From NCBI GenBank assembly GCA_045655105.1, contig JAZOOQ010000071.1:1-31054 (forward strand): DNA of 31,054 nucleotides, in the 5' to 3' direction. Shown in pieces: positions 1 to 7,429 of the stretch (position 1 is its first letter; every line of letters starts with the position of its first letter). A program made the translations under genes and the position numbers. This DNA comes from RGIG4140 sp045655105 (GTDB taxonomy: Bacteria > Pseudomonadota > Alphaproteobacteria > CAAHEQ01 > UBA3637). Below the pieces are notes generated by a model. The model was not told the origin of the DNA. It searched no databases and saw nothing but the letters and a program-made list of their open reading frames with translations.

Positions 1-38
1 ATAAAAACTGGATAAAAATGATATTAAGTTTTTTTATT

Positions 39-284
39 TTAAACAAAATTTTTTTCCTTAGCCTTTAATAGAATCTGAACACGATTTTGAACTTTAAAAG
101 CACGAAGTAAAGAGCTCACATGCATCTTTATTGTTGGTTCAGCAACACCTAAAATATGAGCAATTTGTTTATTTGAAAATCCCTGTGCTAATTGATTTAA
201 AACAGCAACTTGCCGCTCAGACAAAAAGGATCCATCATCTAAAGCATAAGCTTCTTTTTGATATGGTTTTATACTTTGAATCAT
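39..284 (-). CDS. Stand-alone LuxR/GerE-type helix-turn-helix protein
   Basis: This 81-residue protein is almost entirely a LuxR C-terminal (GerE) DNA-binding domain. After about 20 leader residues the domain starts at LSERQVAVLNQLAQG and runs through SNKQIAHILGVAEPTIKMH to the end. The recognition helix (EPTIKMHVSSLL) and the conserved NKxIAxxL and VxxHxxxLL patterns are visible. There is no receiver or autoinducer domain, so if it regulates, its input must come from its level or from a partner. The ATG at 284 has an AGGAG Shine-Dalgarno sequence. It lies 12 bases downstream of the stop of the preceding small gene, so the two are probably co-transcribed. The family assignment is secure; the targets are unknown. 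Confidence 0.85.
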   Translation of the reverse strand: MIQSIKPYQKEAYALDDGSFLSERQVAVLNQLAQGFSNKQIAHILGVAEPTIKMHVSSLLRAFKVQNRVQILLKAKEKNFV

Positions 285-296
285 CTTAATCTCCTG

Positions 297-560
297 TTAC
301 AAAAGAGCAGATTCCATTTTTCGAATCTTTTCCTCTTTATATGCTATTTTTCTAGATAACAATTCCATCATTGTTTCATGATTATTTTTCTTTGCCCAAT
401 CTTGCAACATATAGAGCGTTTTTAAATTTTGCTGATTTGCTTCAACAATAAATTGCTTTAATTCGAATGGCAATTCATCCCATGCAACATCAATTTCTTG
501 TCTTAAAATTTTTCTTTCTTCTTGAGATAAACATAAATCTTTATTTATTTCTTGTTTCAT
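297..560 (-). CDS. Small helical protein of unknown function, upstream of the HTH gene
   Basis: I do not recognise this protein of 87 residues. It is charged, predicted mostly alpha-helical and cytosolic, with no signal peptide or membrane segment. The middle carries aromatic and hydrophobic positions (WDELPFELKQFI, LQDWAKK) and the C-terminus is a basic/acidic helix. The reading frame extends to a TTG at 572, but the ATG at 558-560 is preferred because GGGGG sits about six bases before it and overlaps that TTG. It is the first gene of a likely two-gene unit with the LuxR-type HTH protein, so it may modulate that regulator; this is inference from position only. Confidence 0.65.
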   Translation of the reverse strand: MKQEINKDLCLSQEERKILRQEIDVAWDELPFELKQFIVEANQQNLKTLYMLQDWAKKNNHETMMELLSRKIAYKEEKIRKMESALL

Positions 561-605
561 TTTAACCCCCAAAATAATAATTTGTTAAAAGGCATTGTTT
601 ATAGC

Positions 606-662
606 GGCTTCTAAGCCTTTTCAATCACTCTTATAGGTGTGTTTTGAAAAAAGCTTTGTCAA
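606..662 (-). promoter_or_regulatory. Upstream region of the HTH unit: possible promoter and small dyad
   Basis: On the minus strand a perfect -35 hexamer TTGACA lies at 657-662. The best nearby -10 (TATAAG, 630-635) is 21 bases away, which is too far for a standard sigma-70 promoter. A perfect 5-bp dyad GGCTT-AG-AAGCC lies at 606-617, and a wider AAAAGGC/GCCTTTT repeat surrounds it. This could be an operator for the adjacent HTH regulator or a weak mnmG terminator. The evidence is suggestive only. Confidence 0.25.
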
Positions 663-691
663 GGGAACAAGAAAAAATCAATTAAATCCGT

Positions 692-2539
692 TTATTTATT
701 CTTTTTTAAGTAAGCAATCACCGCTGTAACGGCTGCAGGTGTTATTCCCATCAAACGACTCATAGCTCCAATTGTTAATGGTCTATGGCGATTAAGTCTC
801 ATTTGGATTTCATTTGAAAGCCCACCAACCATGGCATAATTCATATCATCAGGTATTTTAAGCGCTTCATCTTTTTTAAATGAATCAATATCCGTTTTTT
901 GGCGAATTAAATATCCTTGATATCTTCCTTCGATTTCAAGTTGTTCAGCAATGTCTTCTCTAATATCTTTCAAAACGGGCCAAACTGCAACAATATCTTT
1001 CCAAGAAACTCCTTGACAAGAAAGTAAATCAAACGGATTTCTTTTTTGCCCATCAAAATTCACAGAAAAGCCCATTTGATTCAATTCTTTTGGAGTTCTA
1101 AACAAAGTTAAAACCAAGTCTCTTGCGGACTTCATAAGCGATTCTTTTTCAAGAAAAGCATCTTTTCTTTCTTTACTCACACAACCAAAATCAATCCCCA
1201 ATTTTGTTAACCTCAAATCCGCATTATCAGCACGCATTGTTAAACGATATTCAGCTCTTGAAGTAAACAATCGATACGGCTCATCAATTCCATGAGTTGT
1301 GATATCATCGATCATAACACCCAAATAAGAATCTGCCCGATCAAAGGTAAGCTCTTTTCCTGTTTTTAATGCAAAATGAGCTGCATTTACACCCGCTAAA
1401 AGACCTTGACCAGCTGCTTCTTCATAACCAGTTGTTCCATTAATTTGTCCTGCCAAATAAAGACCTTTTACGCGTCTTGTTTCAAGAGTTAATTTTAATT
1501 CTCTTGGATCAACATAATCATATTCAATTGCATAGGCATATCTTAAAATTTTAACATTTTCAAGACCTGGAATGCTTCTTAAAAAAGCCTCTTGAACATC
1601 TTTAGGCAACGACGTTGAGATCCCATTTGGATAAATACTAATACCATCTCTTGTTTCAGGTTCTAAAAAAACATGATGAGAATCTCTTCCTTGAAAACGA
1701 ACCAATTTATCTTCAATACTTGGGCAATATCTTGGCCCAATCGAATTAATTTGACCAGAATAAAGTGGCGCACGATCTAAATTATCCAAAATGATTTGAT
1801 GGGTTGTAGGCGTTGTATGCGTAATATAACAAGAAACTTGTTTTGGTTCAAAATCTTTTGTCATAAATGAAAAAGGTTTAGCAGGATCATCCCCTTTTTG
1901 CTCTTCCGTTAACTCCCAATGGATTGTATCTTTATCTAGTCTGGCTGGCGTTCCTGTTTTTAAACGCCCCATTTGAAAACCCATTTTTTTAAGAGAAGGA
2001 GTAATCCCTTTTGAAGCTGCCTCTCCAAAACGCCCCCCCTCTTCTTTCTCTGGACCAATATGCATCAATCCATTTAAAAATGTTCCCGTTGTTACAACAA
2101 TACTTGAAGCAAAAATTTCTTCATCCCCAACTTGAATTCCTTTAATTTGATTATCTTCAAAAATTAAATTTCCAGCATCCCCTTCTTTGATTTCAAGATT
2201 AGGGTACGAAAGCAAAATTTCTTGCATATATTTTTTATAAGCTTCTTTATCAGCTTGCGCTCTTGGGCCTTGAACTGCCGGACCTTTAGATTGATTTAAA
2301 ATACGAAACTGAATACCCGTTTTATCAATCACACGCGCCATTAATCCATCCAAGGCATCAATTTCGCGCACCAAAGTACCTTTTCCAAGCCCTCCAATTG
2401 CAGGGTTACAAGACATATCTGCAATTGTTTCAATATGATGAGTTACCAAAAGTGTTTTTGCACCAACTCGTGCTGAAGCCGCAGCAGCCTCACATCCCGC
2501 ATGTCCACCACCAATAACTATTACATCATATTGTTGCAT
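692..2539 (-). CDS. mnmG: tRNA uridine-5-carboxymethylaminomethyl modification enzyme MnmG (GidA)
   Basis: FAD- and NADH-binding subunit of the MnmE-MnmG complex, which installs the cmnm5 group on wobble U34 of certain tRNAs in the cytosol. The N-terminal dinucleotide-binding motif VIGGGHAGCEAA is at residues 8-19. Also visible are the family stretches CNPAIGGLGKG, KGPAVQGPRAQ and LAGQINGTTGYEEAAGQG, and a C-terminal helical domain ending in an Ala/Val-rich helix. At 615 residues it is close to the usual 620-630. The ATG at 2539 has AAGGAT as ribosome binding site. Its partner mnmE lies just upstream, but 262 bases separate them and mnmG has its own promoter at 2569-2597. The usual alphaproteobacterial followers rsmG, parA and parB are not here. 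Confidence 0.97.
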   Translation of the reverse strand: MQQYDVIVIGGGHAGCEAAAASARVGAKTLLVTHHIETIADMSCNPAIGGLGKGTLVREIDALDGLMARVIDKTGIQFRILNQSKGPAVQGPRAQADKEAYKKYMQEILLSYPNLEIKEGDAGNLIFEDNQIKGIQVGDEEIFASSIVVTTGTFLNGLMHIGPEKEEGGRFGEAASKGITPSLKKMGFQMGRLKTGTPARLDKDTIHWELTEEQKGDDPAKPFSFMTKDFEPKQVSCYITHTTPTTHQIILDNLDRAPLYSGQINSIGPRYCPSIEDKLVRFQGRDSHHVFLEPETRDGISIYPNGISTSLPKDVQEAFLRSIPGLENVKILRYAYAIEYDYVDPRELKLTLETRRVKGLYLAGQINGTTGYEEAAGQGLLAGVNAAHFALKTGKELTFDRADSYLGVMIDDITTHGIDEPYRLFTSRAEYRLTMRADNADLRLTKLGIDFGCVSKERKDAFLEKESLMKSARDLVLTLFRTPKELNQMGFSVNFDGQKRNPFDLLSCQGVSWKDIVAVWPVLKDIREDIAEQLEIEGRYQGYLIRQKTDIDSFKKDEALKIPDDMNYAMVGGLSNEIQMRLNRHRPLTIGAMSRLMGITPAAVTAVIAYLKKNK

Positions 2540-2568
2540 TTTCTTATCCTTTTAAAAAATTTTTATGT

Positions 2569-2597
2569 ATTATATCAAATATCAACTAAAAAGTAAA
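2569..2597 (-). promoter_or_regulatory. mnmG promoter
   Basis: -35 TTTACT (2592-2597), a 17-base spacer and a perfect -10 TATAAT (2569-2574), about 30 bases before the mnmG start codon. Confidence 0.6.
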
Positions 2598-2652
2598 GCT
2601 TAACAAAAATACATTAATCTCACCTTGATAATTCTTATATCCATTTAAAAGC

Positions 2653-2741
2653 AAAAAAATTTGATAACACCAAATTTTCAAATTCTTTATTTTATAAGAA
2701 AATCAAGACCCGTTTTATCCTTCCTCCTTGATAAAACGGGT
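2653..2741 (-). ncRNA. Candidate small RNA or 5' leader between mnmE and mnmG
   Basis: A promoter at 2748-2776 predicts a start close to 2741. The first predicted bases form a perfect 12-bp hairpin: ACCCGTTTTATC (2730-2741) pairs with GATAAAACGGGT (2708-2719). Its 10-base loop reads AAGGAGGAAG, which exposes a Shine-Dalgarno-like, GGA-containing sequence. About 30 bases later an 8-bp hairpin AAAATTTG/CAAATTTT (2656-2678) runs into a U-tract at 2653-2659, a plausible though AU-rich terminator. No open reading frame with sensible spacing follows the AAGGAGG. A separate mnmG promoter lies further downstream, which favours an independent transcript of about 90 bases. It could instead be the 5' leader of a longer mnmG mRNA. 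Confidence 0.35.
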
Positions 2742-2747
2742 GCTTAA

Positions 2748-2776
2748 ATATTATCATAAAAATAAAATTATGTCAA
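2748..2776 (-). promoter_or_regulatory. Promoter immediately downstream of mnmE
   Basis: Perfect -35 TTGACA (2771-2776), a 17-base spacer and -10 TAATAT (2748-2753) on the minus strand. It lies 25 bases after the mnmE stop and directly before the 12-bp hairpin at 2708-2741. Confidence 0.5.
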
Positions 2777-2801
2777 TATTTTTATTTATTTCAATAAGAT
2801 A

Positions 2802-4127
2802 TCACTTGCCGATGCAAAAATCTCTAAAAACAACATCAAGCAATTCATCTGTTTCAATTTTACCTACAATACGCCCCAATGCTCTTGCACTTAAACGCAA
2901 ATCTTCAGCTTTAAGCTCAATTTCAGGTGCAACCAAAGCGCTTTTTAAGGAAAGCAAACAATCTTTTAACGCCACACGATATCTTTCACGCGTGATCACA
3001 CCATTACTATCTGGTGCAAAATTTTCTTTCAAAAATGAAGAAATGGCTTGTTGTAATTCTTTAAATCCTTGCGTTGTTTTTGCACTCATAAAAATTTCAC
3101 CTTCTTGAGGTTTTTTATGAATAATATCTATTTTATTCCATACTGTAATCACAGGAATATTTTCAAGCTCTTTTGGCAATGATTCTTTATGTGGATATGA
3201 TGCAATATCTAAAACATGCAAAATCAAATCTGATGATTCAGCTTTTCGAACAGCTCTTTTAATCCCTTCTGCTTCAATTGTTTCCAAGCTTTCACGAAGC
3301 CCTGCCGTATCTGCCAAACAAACAGGGAATCCATCAATATCTAAATAACTTTCAACAACATCTCTTGTTGTTCCTGCAATATCAGAAACAATTGCAACAT
3401 CTCTTTTTGAGAGCAAATTGATCAAAGAGGATTTACCAACGTTTGGTTCACCAATAATTGCTATTTGAAAACCATTTCTTAACCGTTCTCCTTTTTGATT
3501 ATCGGTTAAATGATTTTCAATTTTTTCAATTAATTCTTGAATTCCCTTATCTATTAAATCCATTTTTTCAGGAGGAATATCTTCTTCAGGAAAATCAATA
3601 AAAGCTTCTAAATAAGCCATATCATGAACCAAAGCTTTTCGCCAGTTTTCATAAAGCGAACCTAAAACACCTTGCATTTGAACTAAAGCTTGTTTGCGTT
3701 GCAATTCTGTTTGGGCATCAATTAAATCCATCAACCCTTCAGCCGAAGTTAAATCCATTTTGCCATAAACAACAGCTCTTCTTGAAAATTCACCAGCTTC
3801 TGCTGGACGCAAATTTTTAAACCGTGATAATGCTTTAAAAACTGCTGTAATAACTCCTTGTCCACCATGAACTTGAAATTCAATTGTATCTTCACCTGTA
3901 AAACTGTTCGGTCCTTTAAAATAAAGACAAAGTGCTTGATCAATTTCAACACCATCTTGATCAATCAATTTTGAAAAATAAGCATATCGTGGTTTAGGAT
4001 CTTTGATTTTCGTCATTTCTTCAAAAACAGTTAATGCTTCTGTTCCTGATACCCTAATTACAGCGACTCCACCCTTACCAGCACCAGAAGAAAGAGCATA
4101 AATTGTTTCATTCATTGAATATGCCAT
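2802..4127 (-). CDS. mnmE: tRNA modification GTPase MnmE (TrmE)
   Basis: GTPase partner of MnmG in wobble-uridine modification. The N-terminal tetrahydrofolate-binding domain starts ETIYALSSGAGKGGVAVIRVSG. The inserted G domain has G1 GEPNVGKS (about residues 226-233), G2 AGTTRD, G3 DTAG and G4 NKID. The C-terminus is CIGK, the family's essential CxGK ending. The frame opens at a GTG at 4136, but the ATG at 4125-4127 is preferred because it has an AAGGG ribosome binding site that straddles the end of engB; this gives 441 residues, normal for the family. It follows engB without a gap and belongs to the rpmH-rnpA-yidD-yidC-engB run. Confidence 0.97.
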   Translation of the reverse strand: MAYSMNETIYALSSGAGKGGVAVIRVSGTEALTVFEEMTKIKDPKPRYAYFSKLIDQDGVEIDQALCLYFKGPNSFTGEDTIEFQVHGGQGVITAVFKALSRFKNLRPAEAGEFSRRAVVYGKMDLTSAEGLMDLIDAQTELQRKQALVQMQGVLGSLYENWRKALVHDMAYLEAFIDFPEEDIPPEKMDLIDKGIQELIEKIENHLTDNQKGERLRNGFQIAIIGEPNVGKSSLINLLSKRDVAIVSDIAGTTRDVVESYLDIDGFPVCLADTAGLRESLETIEAEGIKRAVRKAESSDLILHVLDIASYPHKESLPKELENIPVITVWNKIDIIHKKPQEGEIFMSAKTTQGFKELQQAISSFLKENFAPDSNGVITRERYRVALKDCLLSLKSALVAPEIELKAEDLRLSARALGRIVGKIETDELLDVVFRDFCIGK

Positions 4128-4128
4128 T

Positions 4129-4782
4129 TTAAACACCCTTCAAAACTTTAACAAATTGCGCACGAACAGCTTCAATATTAATATTTTTTTCAGAACTTGT
4201 TACCAAAATCTCTGGATATGCAGCAACATGTTTCTTGGCTGTTTCAATTGTTTCAGATAAAACTTTTTCACAAGCCGTTTTTGAAATTTTATCAATTTTT
4301 GTTAAAATAATTTGATAACTTACCGCAGCTGAATCTAACATTTTCATAATTTTTACATCAACTTCTTTGATTCCATGACGTGAATCAATCAATAAAAACA
4401 CCCGCTTTAACTGAACACGCCCACGTAAATAATCATGAATCAAGCGAGTCCATGCTTGAACCATTTTTTCTGGAGCAGCCGCATATCCATAACCTGGCAA
4501 ATCAACAATATAAAACATACCTGAGACATCAAAAAAATTAAGCTCTTGAGTTCTTCCAGGCGTATTAGAAGCCCGCGCCAATCCTCTTGTTTGCGTAACA
4601 GCATTAATTAATGATGATTTCCCCACATTTGAACGCCCTGCAAATGCAAACTCTGGCAACTGACCAACAGGAAGTTGATCAACACTTGCTACACCTCTTA
4701 AAAAAACGGGGCTCTTTTGAAACAATTCATTGCCTTCTTTTTTCAATTTTTCCGTCTGCTCTTCAAGGGTTAAAAAGCTCAT
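4129..4782 (-). CDS. engB: Ribosome biogenesis GTPase EngB (YsxC/YihA)
   Basis: Essential small GTPase involved in late large-subunit assembly. Visible motifs are G1 GRSNVGKS (residues 49-56), the switch region TPGRTQELNFF, G3 DLPGYGYA, G4 TKID and G5 TSSEKN. The length of 217 residues is typical. The start ATG overlaps the yidC stop as TAATG (4780-4784), which implies translational coupling, and an AGGAG lies inside the end of yidC. The order yidC-engB is common in alphaproteobacteria. Confidence 0.96.
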   Translation of the reverse strand: MSFLTLEEQTEKLKKEGNELFQKSPVFLRGVASVDQLPVGQLPEFAFAGRSNVGKSSLINAVTQTRGLARASNTPGRTQELNFFDVSGMFYIVDLPGYGYAAAPEKMVQAWTRLIHDYLRGRVQLKRVFLLIDSRHGIKEVDVKIMKMLDSAAVSYQIILTKIDKISKTACEKVLSETIETAKKHVAAYPEILVTSSEKNINIEAVRAQFVKVLKGV

Positions 4783-6437
4783 TATTCAACTCCTACTTTT
4801 TTCATAATATATTTTTGTTGTAAAATGGAAAGAACATTGCTCCATGTCCAATAAATAATTAAACCTGATGCAAATGAAGCCATCATTAATGTGAAAATAA
4901 CTGGTAAAAATTGCATCATTTTTGCTTGAGATTTATCAGTTGGCGCTGGAGAAAGCTTTTGTTGAATATACATTGTTAATCCCATTAAAATTGGCCAAAC
5001 ACCAATTGCAAGTAACGCTGGAACTTCCCAATCAAAGTATCCAAATCCATTGAAAATTGTTAACGGATCTGGCATAGATAAATCTTCAATCCAACCAAAG
5101 AACGGAGCTTGACGCATATTAATTGAAATTGAAAGAACTTTATATAACGCAAAGAAAACTGGAATTTGCAACAAAAGTGGCAAACAGCCTGATGCGGGAT
5201 TAATTTTTTCGCGTTTATAAAGATTTGCCATTTCAATTTGAAGACGTCTAGGATCATTTTTAAAACGATCTTGAATCTGCTTTAATTTTGGTTGAACTTT
5301 ACGCATCTTTGCCATACTTTCATATGACTTTGTTGCAATTGGAAGCATTGCAACACGGATAATCGTTGCAAAAACAATAATTGCCACACCCATATTCCCA
5401 ATCAAAGAATAAAGATAATTTAAAAAGCTTAAAAAAGGCTGTGTTAAAAAGCGGAACCATCCAAAATCAATACTCAAATCAAAATGTTTAATATTCAAAT
5501 CTTTTTGATATTGATTAATCACATTAATATCTTTAGCTCCAGCAAAAAGCATCACTTTTTTTTCAATAGCGCTTTGTGAAGGAATAACTATATTATCCGT
5601 TTCAAATGATGCATTATATTTTTTATTTTTATCTGAAGAAAATGTAACCGCTAAAGAATCATTTCCATCAAAAACCATTAATCCTTGCCAATATTTATCA
5701 GTTAATCCAAACCATCCAGATTCCGTTCTTCCAGAATAAATTATTGGTTTATCATCATATTTTTCTTCAACCAGTTCATCATTTAAAAAGCCAACAAAAC
5801 CTTGATGAACAGTTGAAACGGCAGGCATTTCATTCATCACCCTTTCAAAAGAACCTTGTTGATAAACTTTAATAGGTTGATCTTTTAAATTATGAACTTT
5901 ATCTACGATAGAAATCATATATTTATCATCAAGTTCGATTGTTCTTTCAATTTTAACATCAGCATTTTGGAAAACAAAAACTTTTTTTGTTTCACTAGAT
6001 ACGCCTTCATCTAAAGCCCAAAAAGAATTTAAATGAGGCAAATTCACATCTTTACTTTGCCACATCAAACTTGTGAAATAATCTGAGGTAAATAACTGAA
6101 CTTTTTTAGAATCTTCATCAACTGTTTCTTTATATTTTAATAAAGATAAATCTGTTACCCCGCCTAAAGCTGCATCAAAAGAAGCTTTAATATATTTATT
6201 TTCAAGTGTTACAGGTTTTGCTTTTGTAGGAGCTACCTCTTCTTGAACAACAACGGCATTAACCAATTTAGTATTATCGGTTTGTTCAGCAACTGGCGTT
6301 GATAAAGAATTTCCAGCAACTTGTTGTTCTGGCGCATTCACATAATTAAAACCAAAAAATATCAATGTGACCAACACCATAGCGATCATCATATTTTTAA
6401 TTTCTTCTTTTTGTGGATTTACGTTCTTTTTACTCAT
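4782..6437 (-). CDS. yidC: Membrane protein insertase YidC
   Basis: Inner-membrane insertase working with SecYEG or alone. The first transmembrane helix is at about residues 16-32 (MIAMVLVTLIFFGFNY). A large periplasmic domain of roughly 300 residues follows, then the conserved five-helix core from about residue 340. The core keeps the groove arginine in IIRVAMLPIATKSY, the cytoplasmic coiled hairpin (KMRKVQPKLKQIQDRF), the LPLLLQIPVFFALYKVL helix and a final WTWSNVLSILQQ helix. At 551 residues it is the normal Gram-negative form. The ATG has AAGGG as ribosome binding site. yidD lies directly upstream with a 10-base gap. Confidence 0.97.
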   Translation of the reverse strand: MSKKNVNPQKEEIKNMMIAMVLVTLIFFGFNYVNAPEQQVAGNSLSTPVAEQTDNTKLVNAVVVQEEVAPTKAKPVTLENKYIKASFDAALGGVTDLSLLKYKETVDEDSKKVQLFTSDYFTSLMWQSKDVNLPHLNSFWALDEGVSSETKKVFVFQNADVKIERTIELDDKYMISIVDKVHNLKDQPIKVYQQGSFERVMNEMPAVSTVHQGFVGFLNDELVEEKYDDKPIIYSGRTESGWFGLTDKYWQGLMVFDGNDSLAVTFSSDKNKKYNASFETDNIVIPSQSAIEKKVMLFAGAKDINVINQYQKDLNIKHFDLSIDFGWFRFLTQPFLSFLNYLYSLIGNMGVAIIVFATIIRVAMLPIATKSYESMAKMRKVQPKLKQIQDRFKNDPRRLQIEMANLYKREKINPASGCLPLLLQIPVFFALYKVLSISINMRQAPFFGWIEDLSMPDPLTIFNGFGYFDWEVPALLAIGVWPILMGLTMYIQQKLSPAPTDKSQAKMMQFLPVIFTLMMASFASGLIIYWTWSNVLSILQQKYIMKKVGVE

Positions 6438-6447
6438 TTATTTTCCC

Positions 6448-6693
6448 TTATTTTGATAACTTCTTTGGAACAGGATCATATCCTGACCCGCCCCATGGAT
6501 GACACTTTAAAATTCTTTTAGTTGTTAAAATACCACCTTTTAAAACTCCATGCAACAAAAAAGCTTCTTTTGCATAGTCTGAACAACTCGGTTGAAACCT
6601 ACAAATACTCCCTTTAACTGGCGAAAGAAAAAGCTGATAAAAACGAATTAAAAACAAACACAAAAAAAGCAAAATTTTATTCAGAAATTTCAT
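6448..6693 (-). CDS. yidD: Membrane protein insertion efficiency factor YidD
   Basis: Small membrane-associated protein that aids YidC-dependent insertion. It has an N-terminal hydrophobic helix followed by the diagnostic pattern RFYQLFLSP, CRFQPSCSDYAKEA and CHPWGGSGYDPVP. The 81 residues are a normal length. Its start lies inside the end of rnpA (a 17-base overlap), as in many bacteria, and the ribosome binding site is weak, which suggests coupling to rnpA translation. Confidence 0.95.
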   Translation of the reverse strand: MKFLNKILLFLCLFLIRFYQLFLSPVKGSICRFQPSCSDYAKEAFLLHGVLKGGILTTKRILKCHPWGGSGYDPVPKKLSK

Positions 6694-7075
6694 CTTCTTT
6701 TTTTTGTCCTTCTTCCTCTGTTTGACGCTTAATAAAAGATCTTAAAAGATATTTTAAATCCTTTTTTAAAACTAAAAAATCCTCATCCAAAGCTGCCATT
6801 CTTGCAATGATCACATAATCAAATCCCTCACAAGCATATTCTTTGAAAACAAGACGAGCAGCCTCTTTTAAACGACGACGAATACGATTTCTTTGAACAG
6901 CATTTCCCAACTTTTTTGTAACCGTAAAACCCAATCTTGTCCCTTGAATTTCATCTTGAGGCACAACTTGCAAAATCATTGTTTTCGCAATAAATTTTTT
7001 GCCGTGATGAGTTGCTTTTACAAACATACGGCGTTTTTTCATTCTAAAGGGTTGTTCGTTTGTGATAACTAACAT
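6677..7075 (-). CDS. rnpA: Ribonuclease P protein component
   Basis: Protein subunit of RNase P, which removes tRNA 5' leaders. The RNR signature QRNRIRRRLKEA is clear, preceded by GFTVTKKLGNAV and by the N-terminal substrate-cleft pattern (RMFVKATHHGKKF). The C-terminus is a Lys/Glu-rich tail (TEEEGQKKEDE) that runs over the yidD start. At 132 residues it is slightly long. The ATG at 7075 is preceded by GGAAG. A hairpin with a U-tract separates it from rpmH, so its expression may be attenuated relative to L34. Confidence 0.94.
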   Translation of the reverse strand: MLVITNEQPFRMKKRRMFVKATHHGKKFIAKTMILQVVPQDEIQGTRLGFTVTKKLGNAVQRNRIRRRLKEAARLVFKEYACEGFDYVIIARMAALDEDFLVLKKDLKYLLRSFIKRQTEEEGQKKEDEISE

Positions 7076-7088
7076 TTTTTCTTCCGAA

Positions 7089-7123
7089 TAAAAAAAAGGA
7101 ACAATATATTATCGCTCCCTTTT
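7089..7123 (-). terminator. Intrinsic terminator or attenuator between rpmH and rnpA
   Basis: On the minus strand AAAAAGG-GAGCGATA pairs with TATTGTTCC-TTTTT (one bulged G, several G-U pairs) with an ATA loop, followed by a run of eight T. It lies 14 bases before the rnpA start, so it probably reduces rather than abolishes read-through. Confidence 0.45.
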
Positions 7124-7162
7124 TAAATAGTTTAAACTAATTTTCGTCTCTTATACGTAAGC

Positions 7163-7297
7163 TTAAGCGCTTAAAACTTTGCGACCTTTACGACGACGAG
7201 CATTCAAAACTTTGCGACCACCTAATGTAGCCATTCTTGCTCTGAAACCATGACGACGTGTCCGAACAAGCTTACTTGGTTGATATGTGCGTTTCAT
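7163..7297 (-). CDS. rpmH: 50S ribosomal protein L34
   Basis: Read directly from the minus strand: a 44-codon frame from ATG (7295-7297) to TAA (7163-7165). The protein begins MKRTYQPSKLVRTRRHGF and ends GRKVLSA, which is unmistakably L34: basic, 44 residues, with the RTRRHGFRAR core. An AAGGAG ribosome binding site lies seven bases before the ATG. It is the first gene of the rpmH-rnpA-yidD-yidC-engB-mnmE run and has a strong promoter. No dnaA or oriC-like DnaA box cluster is next to it. Confidence 0.97.
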   Translation of the reverse strand: MKRTYQPSKLVRTRRHGFRARMATLGGRKVLNARRRKGRKVLSA

Positions 7298-7376
7298 CTT
7301 ATTTCTCCTTAAATTAATATCATTATTGCATTATCAGACCGCCTGTTTCGGGCCTGTTTTAATTAAAGTGTTCTTC

Positions 7377-7405
7377 TTTATACAGTTTTTATACAATAAA
7401 GTCAA
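7377..7405 (-). promoter_or_regulatory. rpmH promoter
   Basis: -35 TTGACT (7400-7405), a 17-base spacer and -10 TATAAA (7377-7382) on the minus strand. The leader to rpmH is about 70 bases and contains a near-direct repeat of AACAGGC. Confidence 0.65.
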
Positions 7406-7429
7406 GCATTTTTTTATAAAAGTTAAAAA

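Noticed and set aside
630..662. TTGACA and TATAAG as a standard sigma-70 promoter for the HTH unit
   Set aside because: The 21-base spacing is too long; kept only as a low-confidence regulatory region.
2600..2614. Four-codon frame (ATG TAT TTT TGT TAA) with AAGGTGAG upstream, before mnmG
   Set aside because: It lies upstream of the likely mnmG promoter and is too short to distinguish from chance.
7298..7429. Possible replication origin next to rpmH
   Set aside because: There is no dnaA gene and I see no cluster of DnaA boxes; the region is explained by the rpmH promoter and leader.
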